Below, piece by piece: positions 1-7,048 of a stretch of DNA of 64,000 nucleotides; positions within the stretch are counted from its first letter, which is position 1; each line of letters starts with the position of its first letter. Both the position numbers and the translations under genes were made by a program. The stretch is from Candidatus Gastranaerophilales bacterium. Lineage in GTDB: Bacteria; Cyanobacteriota; Vampirovibrionia; Gastranaerophilales; Gastranaerophilaceae. The notes beneath the pieces were generated by a model, which saw nothing but the letters and a program-made list of their open reading frames with translations, made no database searches and had not been told where the DNA came from. The stretch is taken from the NCBI GenBank assembly GCA_944324435.1, contig CALUWH010000007.1, forward strand, positions 1 to 64,000. The letters run 5' to 3'.

Positions 1-6
1 ACTTCG

Positions 7-220
7 CCTCAACTTCTCAACTACTCAACTTATCAACCCTTTATAACTTCTTCTAAACTTATAAACTCCTCAACTCCTAAACCAAAAACTACTATTCAAC
101 CCTTCAACTATTCCACTTATCAACCCTTTATAACTTCTTCTAAACTTCTAAACCTCTCAACCTCTAAACCAAAAACTACTATTCAACCCTTCAACCTTTC
201 AACTCTTCAACCCTTCTAAA
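7..220. repeat. G-free minisatellite (octamer and 87-bp repeats)
   Basis: The plus strand has no G between positions 6 and 221, a run of 214 bases. It is built from degenerate octamers of the form YTCAACYY. Four lie in tandem at 8-39 and four more at 182-213. A longer unit repeats with an 87-bp period: the segment starting at 31 recurs at 118, and the segment starting at 78 recurs at 165, giving about two copies. No open reading frame of note lies here. It ends about 20 bases before the tuf -35 box. Function unknown; it could be a variable-number repeat or a transcribed structural element. Confidence 0.85.
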
Positions 221-242
221 GCTCTTTTTTATTTTAGATAGA

Positions 243-270
243 TTGACAATTATTCTTTAGAGACTAAAAT
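243..270 (+). promoter_or_regulatory. tuf promoter
   Basis: A consensus -35 TTGACA (243-248) is followed after 16 bp by TAAAAT (265-270). A second possible -10, TATAAT, lies at 286-291 but lacks a good -35. The ribosome binding site AAGGAG is at 324-329, ten bases before the ATG. Confidence 0.7.
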
Positions 271-338
271 TAATATATAACTTAGTATAATATTATAAGT
301 TGACGTAGTATATTTAATCAAAGAAGGAGATTAATCTC

Positions 339-1547
339 ATGGCACGTGAAAAGTATGAACGCACGAAACCGCACGTTAACATTGGTACTATTGGCCACGT
401 TGACCACGGTAAAACAACATTAACAGCAGCTATTACAGGTGTTATGGCTGCAGCCGGAAAAGCTCAAGCAAAGAAATTTGATGAAATCGATGCAGCTCCG
501 GAAGAAAAAGCAAGAGGTATAACCATCTCTACAGCTCACGTAGAATACGAAACAGATGCTAGGCACTACGCACACGTAGACTGCCCCGGCCACGCTGACT
601 ATGTAAAAAACATGATTACCGGTGCAGCTCAGATGGACGGTGCTATCCTCGTAGTAGCAGCTACTGACGGTGCAATGCCTCAAACTCGTGAACACATCCT
701 GCTCGCTAGACAGGTTGGTGTTCCTAACTTGGTTGTATTCTTGAACAAATGCGACATGGTTGATGACCCTGAATTGTTAGAACTCGTTGAAATGGAAGTA
801 AGAGAACTTCTTTCTTCTTATGAATTCGACGGTGACAACATTCCTTTCATCCACGGTTCTGCATTGAAAGCTTTGGAAGCTGTTCAAGCTAATCCAAACA
901 TCCAACGCGGTGAAGACAAATGGGTTGACAAAATTTGGGAATTGATGGATGCAGTAGATACTTACTTCCCAACTCCTGAACGTGATTTGGACAAACCTTT
1001 CTTGATGCCGGTTGAAGACGTATTCTCTATCACTGGTCGTGGTACTGTTGCGACAGGTAGAGTAGAACGTGGTATTGTTAAAGTTGGTGACGAAGTTGAA
1101 TTAGTTGGTCTTGGCGAAACTAAGAAAACAACTGTTACCGGTGTTGAAATGTTTAGAAAATCTCTTGACCAAGGTCAAGCTGGTGACAACATTGGTGCTT
1201 TGTTAAGAGGTATTGATAAGACTGAAATCCAACGTGGTCAAGTTCTTGCAAAACCTGGTTCAATTCACCCACATACTAAATTTACAGCTAACGTTTACGT
1301 TCTGACTAAAGAAGAAGGCGGACGTCACACTCCTTTCTTCCCGGGTTACAGACCTCAATTCTATATCAGAACAACTGACGTTACCGGTTCTATCAAATTT
1401 GACGGCGAAATGGTAATGCCTGGTGATAACGTAGTTATGGAAGTTGAACTTATCGCTCCTGTAGCTATCGAAGAAGGTATGAGATTCGCTATCCGTGAAG
1501 GCGGTAGAACAGTTGGTGCCGGTGTTGTTGACAAAATTATTGAATAA
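339..1547 (+). CDS. tuf: Elongation factor Tu
   Basis: EF-Tu is the GTPase that delivers aminoacyl-tRNA to the ribosomal A site. The 402-residue length is normal for the family. The G-domain motifs are visible: P-loop GHVDHGKT at residues 19-26, DCPGH at 81-85 and NKCD at 136-139, followed by the two beta-barrel domains. The start is set by AAGGAG ten bases upstream. The gene stands alone, with its own promoter and a perfect terminator, so it is not visibly co-transcribed with fusA or ribosomal protein genes in this window. Identification is essentially certain. Confidence 0.99.
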   Translation: MAREKYERTKPHVNIGTIGHVDHGKTTLTAAITGVMAAAGKAQAKKFDEIDAAPEEKARGITISTAHVEYETDARHYAHVDCPGHADYVKNMITGAAQMDGAILVVAATDGAMPQTREHILLARQVGVPNLVVFLNKCDMVDDPELLELVEMEVRELLSSYEFDGDNIPFIHGSALKALEAVQANPNIQRGEDKWVDKIWELMDAVDTYFPTPERDLDKPFLMPVEDVFSITGRGTVATGRVERGIVKVGDEVELVGLGETKKTTVTGVEMFRKSLDQGQAGDNIGALLRGIDKTEIQRGQVLAKPGSIHPHTKFTANVYVLTKEEGGRHTPFFPGYRPQFYIRTTDVTGSIKFDGEMVMPGDNVVMEVELIAPVAIEEGMRFAIREGGRTVGAGVVDKIIE

Positions 1548-1574
1548 TTTTTGTTAATAACATAATGAACTCTT

Positions 1575-1607
1575 GGAAAGGAAGCTATGTGCTTCCTTTC
1601 CTTTTTT
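1575..1607 (+). terminator. Intrinsic terminator of tuf
   Basis: A perfect 11-bp stem (GGAAAGGAAGC, 1575-1585, pairing with 1591-1601) encloses a 5-base loop and is followed by six T residues (1602-1607). It lies 27 bases after the tuf stop codon. Confidence 0.95.
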
Positions 1608-1755
1608 ATGATAATAAATAATTTTGTTCGGTATTTGTGATATAAGTCTTCTTATAGCTTTTAGGAATATTTACGCAGACGTATTCTGTTCTCTTTTTTA
1701 GTCCGCATAAACCAATGATTGAGTCATGCTTAAAGAAATTCTTGATAAATTGCAT
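1606..1755 (-). CDS. Small hypothetical protein (49 aa)
   Basis: A 49-codon reading frame runs from ATG at 1755 down to a TAA at 1608-1606, facing tuf. The initiator is preceded on the minus strand by AAAGGA about eight bases away, a good ribosome binding site. The product is basic (starts MQFIKNFFKH, contains GLCGLKKRTEYVC) with two cysteines and no obvious signal peptide. Its stop codon sits inside the T-tract of the tuf terminator. I do not recognise a family. It may be a real small protein or a fortuitous frame; the binding site is the main support. Confidence 0.4.
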   Translation of the reverse strand: MQFIKNFFKHDSIIGLCGLKKRTEYVCVNIPKSYKKTYITNTEQNYLLS

Positions 1756-1776
1756 ATTTAAATCCTTTCTATGTTG

Positions 1777-1785
1777 TGATATAAT
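1777..1785 (+). promoter_or_regulatory. Extended -10 promoter for the DUF1858 gene
   Basis: TGATATAAT matches the extended -10 consensus TGnTATAAT. No good -35 lies 17 bp upstream. It would start transcription near 1792, about 50 bases before the ATG at 1841. Confidence 0.55.
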
Positions 1786-1840
1786 GTCAATAATCTTTTT
1801 AAGAAAGATTGTGTATAAGTCAAGGTAAAGGAGTTTTTAA

Positions 1841-2041
1841 ATGGCAAAAGTAACAAAAGATATGGGCATTTTGGATATTGTTCAACAGCATCCTGAATCA
1901 ATTGCCGTATTCCAAAAATATGGCATGGGGTGTATCGGATGTGCTGCGGCAAGGTTTGAGAATCTTGAGGCAGGCGCTAAGGTTCACGGGTTTAATCCTG
2001 ATGAAATGGTGGATGAAATTAATTCAATAATCAGCGAGTAA
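1841..2041 (+). CDS. DUF1858-domain protein
   Basis: This 66-residue protein matches the DUF1858 pattern, a small helical domain related to the N-terminus of ScdA/RIC-type and hybrid-cluster-associated proteins. The hallmark is the GMGCIGC stretch with cysteines 31 and 34, followed by FENLEAGAKVHG. The conserved cysteine pair suggests a redox or metal-linked role, but no substrate is known from the sequence. A ribosome binding site (AAAGGAG) precedes the ATG. It lies 7 bases before the NfeD gene and is probably co-transcribed with it. Confidence 0.8.
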   Translation: MAKVTKDMGILDIVQQHPESIAVFQKYGMGCIGCAAARFENLEAGAKVHGFNPDEMVDEINSIISE

Positions 2042-2048
2042 CCGGACT

Positions 2049-2468
2049 ATGTGGCAAATTTTATCAATAATAGGTATTGCATTCGTTATATTGGAAATCT
2101 TTACGCCAAGCATGTTTTTCCTGAATTTTGCGTTGGCGGCCTTTATTACGGCATTAGTTTCCATATATGTTGCTAATATTTTTGCACTGGTATTAATATT
2201 TTTTATACTATCATTCCTGTCTTTTGCTTTTTTGAGACCAATTTTGATAAAGAGAAAGCACCATTTTACAGAGACAGGGATTTCCGGTAAGTATATCGGC
2301 AAAACTGCACAGGCAGCAGAAGAAATTTCTGAAAAAAGCGGCGTTATTACAATATACGGCGAACGCTGGGATGCCAGAAGCGAGGATAAATCCGTAATTC
2401 CGGCAGGAGCTGAGGTAAAAATCGTAAGAAATGACAGTTTAGTTATGTATGTTATAAAATCAGAATAA
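2049..2468 (+). CDS. NfeD-like membrane protein
   Basis: A 139-residue protein of the short NfeD type. Hydrophobic segments occupy roughly residues 3-60, followed by a soluble OB-fold-like region (about 80-139) containing GKTAQA and the WDARSED stretch typical of the family. Short NfeD proteins are known to pair with SPFH/stomatin-like proteins in membrane microdomain organisation, and here the SPFH gene follows after 15 bases. No strong Shine-Dalgarno is seen, so translation may be coupled to the upstream gene. Confidence 0.85.
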   Translation: MWQILSIIGIAFVILEIFTPSMFFLNFALAAFITALVSIYVANIFALVLIFFILSFLSFAFLRPILIKRKHHFTETGISGKYIGKTAQAAEEISEKSGVITIYGERWDARSEDKSVIPAGAEVKIVRNDSLVMYVIKSE

Positions 2469-2483
2469 CAAGAAGGGAGTTTT

Positions 2484-3458
2484 ATGGTTGTATTATCAAT
2501 TTTTTTAATTGCACTTGCACTGATTGTGGTAGTGAAAGGTGTTATTATCGTTCAACAGGCAGAAGTTGTTATTGTTGAAAGATTAGGGAAATTCGACAGA
2601 ATGCTTGAATCAGGATTTAATTTTATCATCCCTGTTATTGAGGCTCCGAGAGCTATCGATTGGAAGATTACACAAAAAGGTTTTGACGGTTCAACTTATT
2701 CTATAATTCAAAAACGTACAAAAATCGATTTGAGAGAAGCTGTTTATGATTTTCCGAGACAAAATGTTATTACAAAGGATAATGTTTCAATAAGTATTAA
2801 TGCTCTTTTATACTTCCAAATTATTGATCCTAAATCTGCAGTTTATGAGATTCAAAACTTACCGGATGCTATTGAAAAACTTACTCAGACAAACCTAAGG
2901 AACCTTGTCGGTCAGCTTGATTTGGACGAAAGTTTGGTTTCCAGAGACAAAATTAACCACGAATTAAGGGCGATATTGGATGATGCAACTAATAAATGGG
3001 GGGTAAAGGTTAACAGAGTTGAGCTTCAAGACATTATCCCACCATCTGATATTCAATCTGCAATGGAAAAACAGATGAAAGCTGAACGTGACAGACGTGC
3101 TGCAATTTTGGAGGCAGAAGGTTTAAAGAAATCTGCCGTACTCAAAGCAGAAGGCGAAAAAGAGGCTGCTATTAATAGGGCAGAGGGTGAAAAACAGGCT
3201 AATATCCTAAGAGCAGAAGGTATTGCTCAGGCAAGAATTCTTGAGGCAGATGGTGAAAAGGAGGCTATTCAAAGAATTATCAATGCGCTTGCTGACAAGG
3301 GGCAGCCTGATAAGTACCTTATTGCGATGAAGTATTTAGAAACTATGAAGGATATTACAAGTGGTAAGGACAATAAAATTGTTTACATGCCTTATGAAGC
3401 GACCGGAATATTGAGTTCTGTCGACGGTATTAAACAAATGTTTGGAGATAAGAAGTAA
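2484..3458 (+). CDS. SPFH/stomatin-like (QmcA/paraslipin family) protein
   Basis: A 324-residue membrane-anchored SPFH protein. An N-terminal hydrophobic helix (about residues 2-22) is followed by the prohibitin-like domain, with the typical ERLGKFDRMLESG and TKDNVSISINALLYFQI stretches. A helical region rich in AEGEK repeats (about residues 205-265) should form the oligomerising coiled coil. Family members build ring-shaped assemblies on the inner membrane and influence membrane protein turnover. The strict linkage to the NfeD gene supports the call. The start is preceded by AAGGGAG. Confidence 0.93.
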   Translation: MVVLSIFLIALALIVVVKGVIIVQQAEVVIVERLGKFDRMLESGFNFIIPVIEAPRAIDWKITQKGFDGSTYSIIQKRTKIDLREAVYDFPRQNVITKDNVSISINALLYFQIIDPKSAVYEIQNLPDAIEKLTQTNLRNLVGQLDLDESLVSRDKINHELRAILDDATNKWGVKVNRVELQDIIPPSDIQSAMEKQMKAERDRRAAILEAEGLKKSAVLKAEGEKEAAINRAEGEKQANILRAEGIAQARILEADGEKEAIQRIINALADKGQPDKYLIAMKYLETMKDITSGKDNKIVYMPYEATGILSSVDGIKQMFGDKK

Positions 3459-3485
3459 ATTAAGCTAAAGTAGAAAGGATTTAAT

Positions 3486-3839
3486 ATGAAGAAAGTATTA
3501 TTATCATTATTAGCAGTTATGACAGTTACAACACTTGCGTATGCTTATAATTATGACAAGACTATTCCGGTGAAGGGCGGAACTCTTGCTGACGGAAAAC
3601 TTCAGGCAGATATGCTTTTTCCGGTTTATGCTTACGGGCTGAGAATTGCAGCTCCTGATTGCAAAGACTTCTCTATCTCTGACACTAAGGTTACCAAGCC
3701 TAAAAAAGATGGTGTTTGGGAAGAGATGTGGACAGTTAAGGCTTGCACAAGAACAGCTAATATTCCTATAAAATTCACTACAACAGAAAGCGGAACTGAT
3801 TATGCAATCGACCCGATGGGCGTAAAAGTTGCGAAGTAA
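3486..3839 (+). CDS. Secreted hypothetical protein (117 aa)
   Basis: The protein starts with a clear Sec signal peptide (MKKVLLSLLAVMTVTTLAYA) with a probable cleavage site after Ala20. The mature part of about 97 residues contains two cysteines (in APDCKD and VKACTRT) that could form a disulfide. No family is recognised. A good ribosome binding site (AAAGGA) precedes the ATG. It follows the SPFH gene by 27 bases and may belong to the same transcript. Confidence 0.7.
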   Translation: MKKVLLSLLAVMTVTTLAYAYNYDKTIPVKGGTLADGKLQADMLFPVYAYGLRIAAPDCKDFSISDTKVTKPKKDGVWEEMWTVKACTRTANIPIKFTTTESGTDYAIDPMGVKVAK

Positions 3840-3851
3840 GGCGCTTTCAAA

Positions 3852-4181
3852 ATGAAAATACCGGCTTCAAAAGATGTTCAAATAATAAATAAAATTTCCC
3901 AATTGCGCACTGAACTTATGTACAGTGCTGCAATGGGAAATTATAAAGGGTTTAAAAAAGCTAATATTGAATATGCAAAAATGGCTGTGGACAATTTTGA
4001 GCTGGCAAAACAGGCGAAAAGCCCAAACATCAAAGCTCCGCTTTTTTCTAAAGTTGGGATGCGAATGGCTAAAGTATGGTTTTTGAATCTTTTTAGAATT
4101 AAATCTCCTGAGGAGAAGCAATTAAAAACTTTAGCTAAACAAGAGAGATTAAAACAAGAAGCGAGGCAGTTTGTAGGATAA
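3852..4181 (+). CDS. Hypothetical protein (109 aa)
   Basis: A basic, helical 109-residue protein with no signal peptide and no recognised domain. It contains KIPASKDVQ near the N-terminus and a Lys/Leu-rich C-terminus. Its stop overlaps the start of the next gene in TAATG, so the two are probably translationally coupled. The link to the phosphohexomutase is the only functional hint. Confidence 0.6.
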   Translation: MKIPASKDVQIINKISQLRTELMYSAAMGNYKGFKKANIEYAKMAVDNFELAKQAKSPNIKAPLFSKVGMRMAKVWFLNLFRIKSPEEKQLKTLAKQERLKQEARQFVG

Positions 4182-5554
4182 TGAGTATCAGTTTTGGAAC
4201 AGACGGTTGGAGAGCGGTTTTAGATAAGGATTTCACCAGGGGAAATGTCGAGCGAGTTACGTTGGCTATCGCAAAGTATGTTGCTGACAATTTCGGGTTT
4301 ACTAAGCCTTTACTTGTCGGTTATGACCCGAGAAGGATGGCTGATGAGCTTTCCGGGTATTGTGCTGAAATTCTTACAAAAAAAGGGTTTGATGTATATT
4401 ATTCAGAACGAGTCGTTCCGACGCCTGTTTTGGCATACAATGCAAAGATTAAAGATGCTTGCGCTATAATGTTTACAGCCTCCCACAATCCGCCGGAGTA
4501 TTTGGGGATGAAATTTATTCCGGACTACGCAGGGCCTGCTACATCAGAGATTACGGACGAGATCGTAGGGAATTTAGATAAACCTTTTGAGACATCAGGC
4601 AGGCAGGGCAGCTTTATTCGGACGGATTTTGCGCCCGAATATTATGAACATCTCAAAAAGCTTATTGATTATGAATCTATAAAAAAAATTAAAACAAATA
4701 TTATTTTTGACGGGCTGTATTCAGCTTCCATCGGGTATTTTGACGAGATATTGAAAAGTAACGATATTCCGTTTGAGAGTTTGAACATGTTTCGGGATAC
4801 AAACTTTGGCGGAGGAATGCCCGATCCTAAGCCCAAGTATTTAAACGATTTGATTGAGGCTGTTAAAGCCAAGCCAAATTCTATCGGACTTGCAAATGAC
4901 GGTGATGCTGACAGATTCGGGGTCATAAATGAAGACGGCGAGTATGTTTCTCCAAATGAGATTATTGCAATTTTGCTTAAACATCTTATTCAAAAGGGCT
5001 TAAAGGGTGCTGTGGTTAAGACTGTAGGCTCAAGTCTTTTGATAGATGTTGTTGCAAAGAAACTCGGAGTTGAAGTTATAGAAACTGCGGTCGGGTTTAA
5101 GCATGTCGGCGATGCTATGCGCAAAAACAAAGTCATAATCGGCGGAGAAGAGTCGGGAGGATTGAGTATTCAAGGACATCTTCCGGAAAAGGACGGACTT
5201 CTTGCAAACCTTCTGGTACTTGAAGCTATGGCAAAATCCGGCAAGGCTTTGAAAGATTTACAAAAAGCCCTGTATGAATTTGCAGGAGACAGGTTTTACA
5301 CTGACAGAATTGATTTGAAGCTGGAGGATAAATCTCAAATTCAAGAGATTTTAGAAAAAGCAAAACATTATAAAACGATTGGTCAATACAAAGTTTCATC
5401 AATAGATACAAAGGACGGCGTTAAGCTTATGCTCGATGAAAAAACGAAAATCTTAGTACGTCCGAGCGGAACGGAACCTCTTTTGAGAATTTATTTTGAA
5501 AGTGACAATATTGATAAAATTGAAGAGCTAAAAACATCGATAAAGCTTATTTAA
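4181..5554 (+). CDS. Phosphoglucomutase/phosphomannomutase family protein
   Basis: An alpha-D-phosphohexomutase of 457 residues that would interconvert hexose 1- and 6-phosphates for sugar-nucleotide synthesis. The family landmarks are present in order: FGTDGWRA at the N-terminus, the phosphoserine loop TASHNPP with Ser101, the Mg-binding loop DGDADRFG at 240-247, the sugar-binding GGEESGG, and the phosphate-binding RPSGTEP at 427-433. The exact substrate (glucose, mannose or glucosamine phosphate) cannot be decided from these motifs. It resembles the form annotated simply as phosphoglucomutase/phosphomannomutase in Cyanobacteria. Confidence 0.95.
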   Translation: MSISFGTDGWRAVLDKDFTRGNVERVTLAIAKYVADNFGFTKPLLVGYDPRRMADELSGYCAEILTKKGFDVYYSERVVPTPVLAYNAKIKDACAIMFTASHNPPEYLGMKFIPDYAGPATSEITDEIVGNLDKPFETSGRQGSFIRTDFAPEYYEHLKKLIDYESIKKIKTNIIFDGLYSASIGYFDEILKSNDIPFESLNMFRDTNFGGGMPDPKPKYLNDLIEAVKAKPNSIGLANDGDADRFGVINEDGEYVSPNEIIAILLKHLIQKGLKGAVVKTVGSSLLIDVVAKKLGVEVIETAVGFKHVGDAMRKNKVIIGGEESGGLSIQGHLPEKDGLLANLLVLEAMAKSGKALKDLQKALYEFAGDRFYTDRIDLKLEDKSQIQEILEKAKHYKTIGQYKVSSIDTKDGVKLMLDEKTKILVRPSGTEPLLRIYFESDNIDKIEELKTSIKLI

Positions 5555-5572
5555 TATTTGTGCACCTTGCTA

Positions 5573-5600
5573 TTTACATTTTTACTCTTCATGGTAGAAT
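5573..5600 (+). promoter_or_regulatory. Promoter of the 5620 leader
   Basis: TTTACA (5573-5578) and TAGAAT (5595-5600) are separated by 16 bp. The -10 is extended by TG at 5592-5593. The predicted start near 5607 lies just before the leader ORF's ribosome binding site. Confidence 0.65.
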
Positions 5601-5619
5601 TGTACAAAAGGATAAGATA

Positions 5620-5694
5620 ATGACATTTATGACAGCAAGACATCATCATACTCATATAGACCCGGAAGGGCCCGGAGTTTTGCTGCTTCTCTAA
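5620..5694 (+). CDS. Leader mini-ORF rich in His and Leu (24 aa)
   Basis: A 24-codon frame starts at ATG 5620, preceded at a suitable distance by AAAAGGAT (5606-5613). An internal in-frame ATG lies at 5629. The peptide contains RHHHTH followed by IDPEGPG and ends VLLLL-stop. The clustered His and Leu codons recall amino-acid-responsive attenuator leaders, or a ribosome-arrest peptide. Its second half is embedded in a strong RNA stem-loop. The gene downstream is not a biosynthetic gene I recognise, which is odd for a classical attenuator. Confidence 0.5.
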   Translation: MTFMTARHHHTHIDPEGPGVLLLL

Positions 5695-5723
5695 AAACTC
5701 CTTTACCCATCGGCTCTTTCGGG
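5661..5723 (+). promoter_or_regulatory. Nested RNA stem-loop in the leader
   Basis: An outer 12-bp stem pairs 5661-5672 with 5712-5723, including two G-U wobbles. Inside it an 8-bp stem pairs GGAGTTTT (5674-5681) with AAAACTCC (5694-5701), with a 12-base loop. The Leu codons and stop codon of the leader ORF lie in the inner arm and loop. There is no T-tract after either stem, so it is not a standard intrinsic terminator. It ends 46 bases before the next start codon. Confidence 0.6.
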
Positions 5724-5769
5724 ATATCAGTCAAGAGATAAAGAGTACGATATATAAAGGAGAATTTAA

Positions 5770-6978
5770 ATGTCACTAGTTAATATAATATCAGCAATCG
5801 GTAATAATTCCAGCATCTACCCTCTGATTGTAAGAGATTGTGGAATTGAGATTCCGTCTAAAGTTGCAATGACCTATAATCAGAATCTCAAGGAATCAAA
5901 ACAGATGGCATATAATGCGACACGAGAGCGTCTTATAGATGAATACGGAACATCAGTAATCTGGCTTGGCGGAATCCCTGCTATTGACAGCCTTTGTAAT
6001 TTGGGCATCAAAAAGCTCGGGTATAACCCAAAAGTCAATCCAAACCTCTTAAAGGAGAGCGGTAAACAGGGATTGAAATATAATATGGAAAAATTTAAAT
6101 CTCTTGCTCCGGAGGAAGTCAAGGAGATGGAGAGGGTTCTGAAAAACAAATCAACTTACCAGAAACTCCTTGCAGGTAGGTTCATCTTGTCTACGGCAAT
6201 ACCTGTAGCATTAATGGGGTATTTTCTTCCCAAATTCAATTTTGCACTCACGGATAAAATCAGAAAAAAACAGGAAAATATGAAGCCTGTCATTAAAGCT
6301 GCGATTGAAAACAAGCAAAATATTTCTTTTAAGGGAATTTCTGCGACACTTGCGAACATGTCTACCGTAAACAAAATGGCTATTACAGATGGTGGACTCA
6401 CCGTTGGCCGAGTGGGGACTGCAAGGAATAAGTTTGAAAAAATGGAGATGGGATTCAAAATGGCGATGATGATGTTTTTGAACTTCGTATTTCCGATTTG
6501 GCTGGCAAAAGGTTTAGATTCATTATCAGGGAAACTTTTTAACACAAATGTTAATCTCGACCCAAACTTATTGAATAACAAATCTTTTATTGCGGAGATT
6601 AAGAATAACGCGATGGAATTGCCTAAAGATAATATTATAGAATTTTTAGACACTAAGCCTGATAGCACATTTTCAAAACTAAGTGAAAAGTATTGCGGAG
6701 TTAAGTATTTGAAAAACAGAATAAGAGATCCGAGAGAATTTGTAGACGAAAAGAAAATCAAAGCTTTTCAATCCGAGATTGAAAAATTCGCAAAACAGGC
6801 AATAGAAAGCGGCAATGTTGATAAGTTTGCAAATAAAGCTCTAAAAGTAAAATCAGCAAATATCCTTGCAAATGTAGGAATAAGCAGTTTTCTTCTTGCT
6901 GCAGCTCTTCCAAAATTGACATTTATTCTCCGTAAAAAAGTTACGGGCTCAGATGCAGAGCCGGGTTTGATAAAATAA
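5770..6978 (+). CDS. Hypothetical membrane protein (402 aa)
   Basis: No family recognised. Three hydrophobic segments are visible at about residues 138-154, 231-247 and 365-387, separated by basic, helical stretches, so it is probably an integral membrane protein. An ISFKG motif occurs at residues 185-189, similar to a short motif seen in other unknown proteins of this window. The start is well supported by AAAGGAG seven bases upstream. It is the first of three consecutive unknown genes and lies behind a structured leader with its own promoter. Confidence 0.75.
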   Translation: MSLVNIISAIGNNSSIYPLIVRDCGIEIPSKVAMTYNQNLKESKQMAYNATRERLIDEYGTSVIWLGGIPAIDSLCNLGIKKLGYNPKVNPNLLKESGKQGLKYNMEKFKSLAPEEVKEMERVLKNKSTYQKLLAGRFILSTAIPVALMGYFLPKFNFALTDKIRKKQENMKPVIKAAIENKQNISFKGISATLANMSTVNKMAITDGGLTVGRVGTARNKFEKMEMGFKMAMMMFLNFVFPIWLAKGLDSLSGKLFNTNVNLDPNLLNNKSFIAEIKNNAMELPKDNIIEFLDTKPDSTFSKLSEKYCGVKYLKNRIRDPREFVDEKKIKAFQSEIEKFAKQAIESGNVDKFANKALKVKSANILANVGISSFLLAAALPKLTFILRKKVTGSDAEPGLIK

Positions 6979-7048
6979 TTTACAAATGTTCATAAAAAAC
7001 GCAATTTTTTCAAGCAAGCAAACTTTATAAATATATCGGGGAATAATT

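Noticed and set aside
7-220. CRISPR array
   Set aside because: The repeats are short, degenerate and contiguous with no unique spacers.
339-1547. tuf as part of a str operon
   Set aside because: It has its own promoter and a strong terminator, and no fusA or ribosomal protein gene is adjacent in the window.
5674-5707. Classical intrinsic terminator in the 5620 leader
   Set aside because: The inner stem is followed only by TTTACCC and the outer stem by ATATCAG, with no T-tract.
6156-6761. 201-codon minus-strand frame inside the 5770 gene
   Set aside because: Lies fully within a better supported gene and has the hydrophobic, Ser/Phe-rich composition of an antisense shadow frame.
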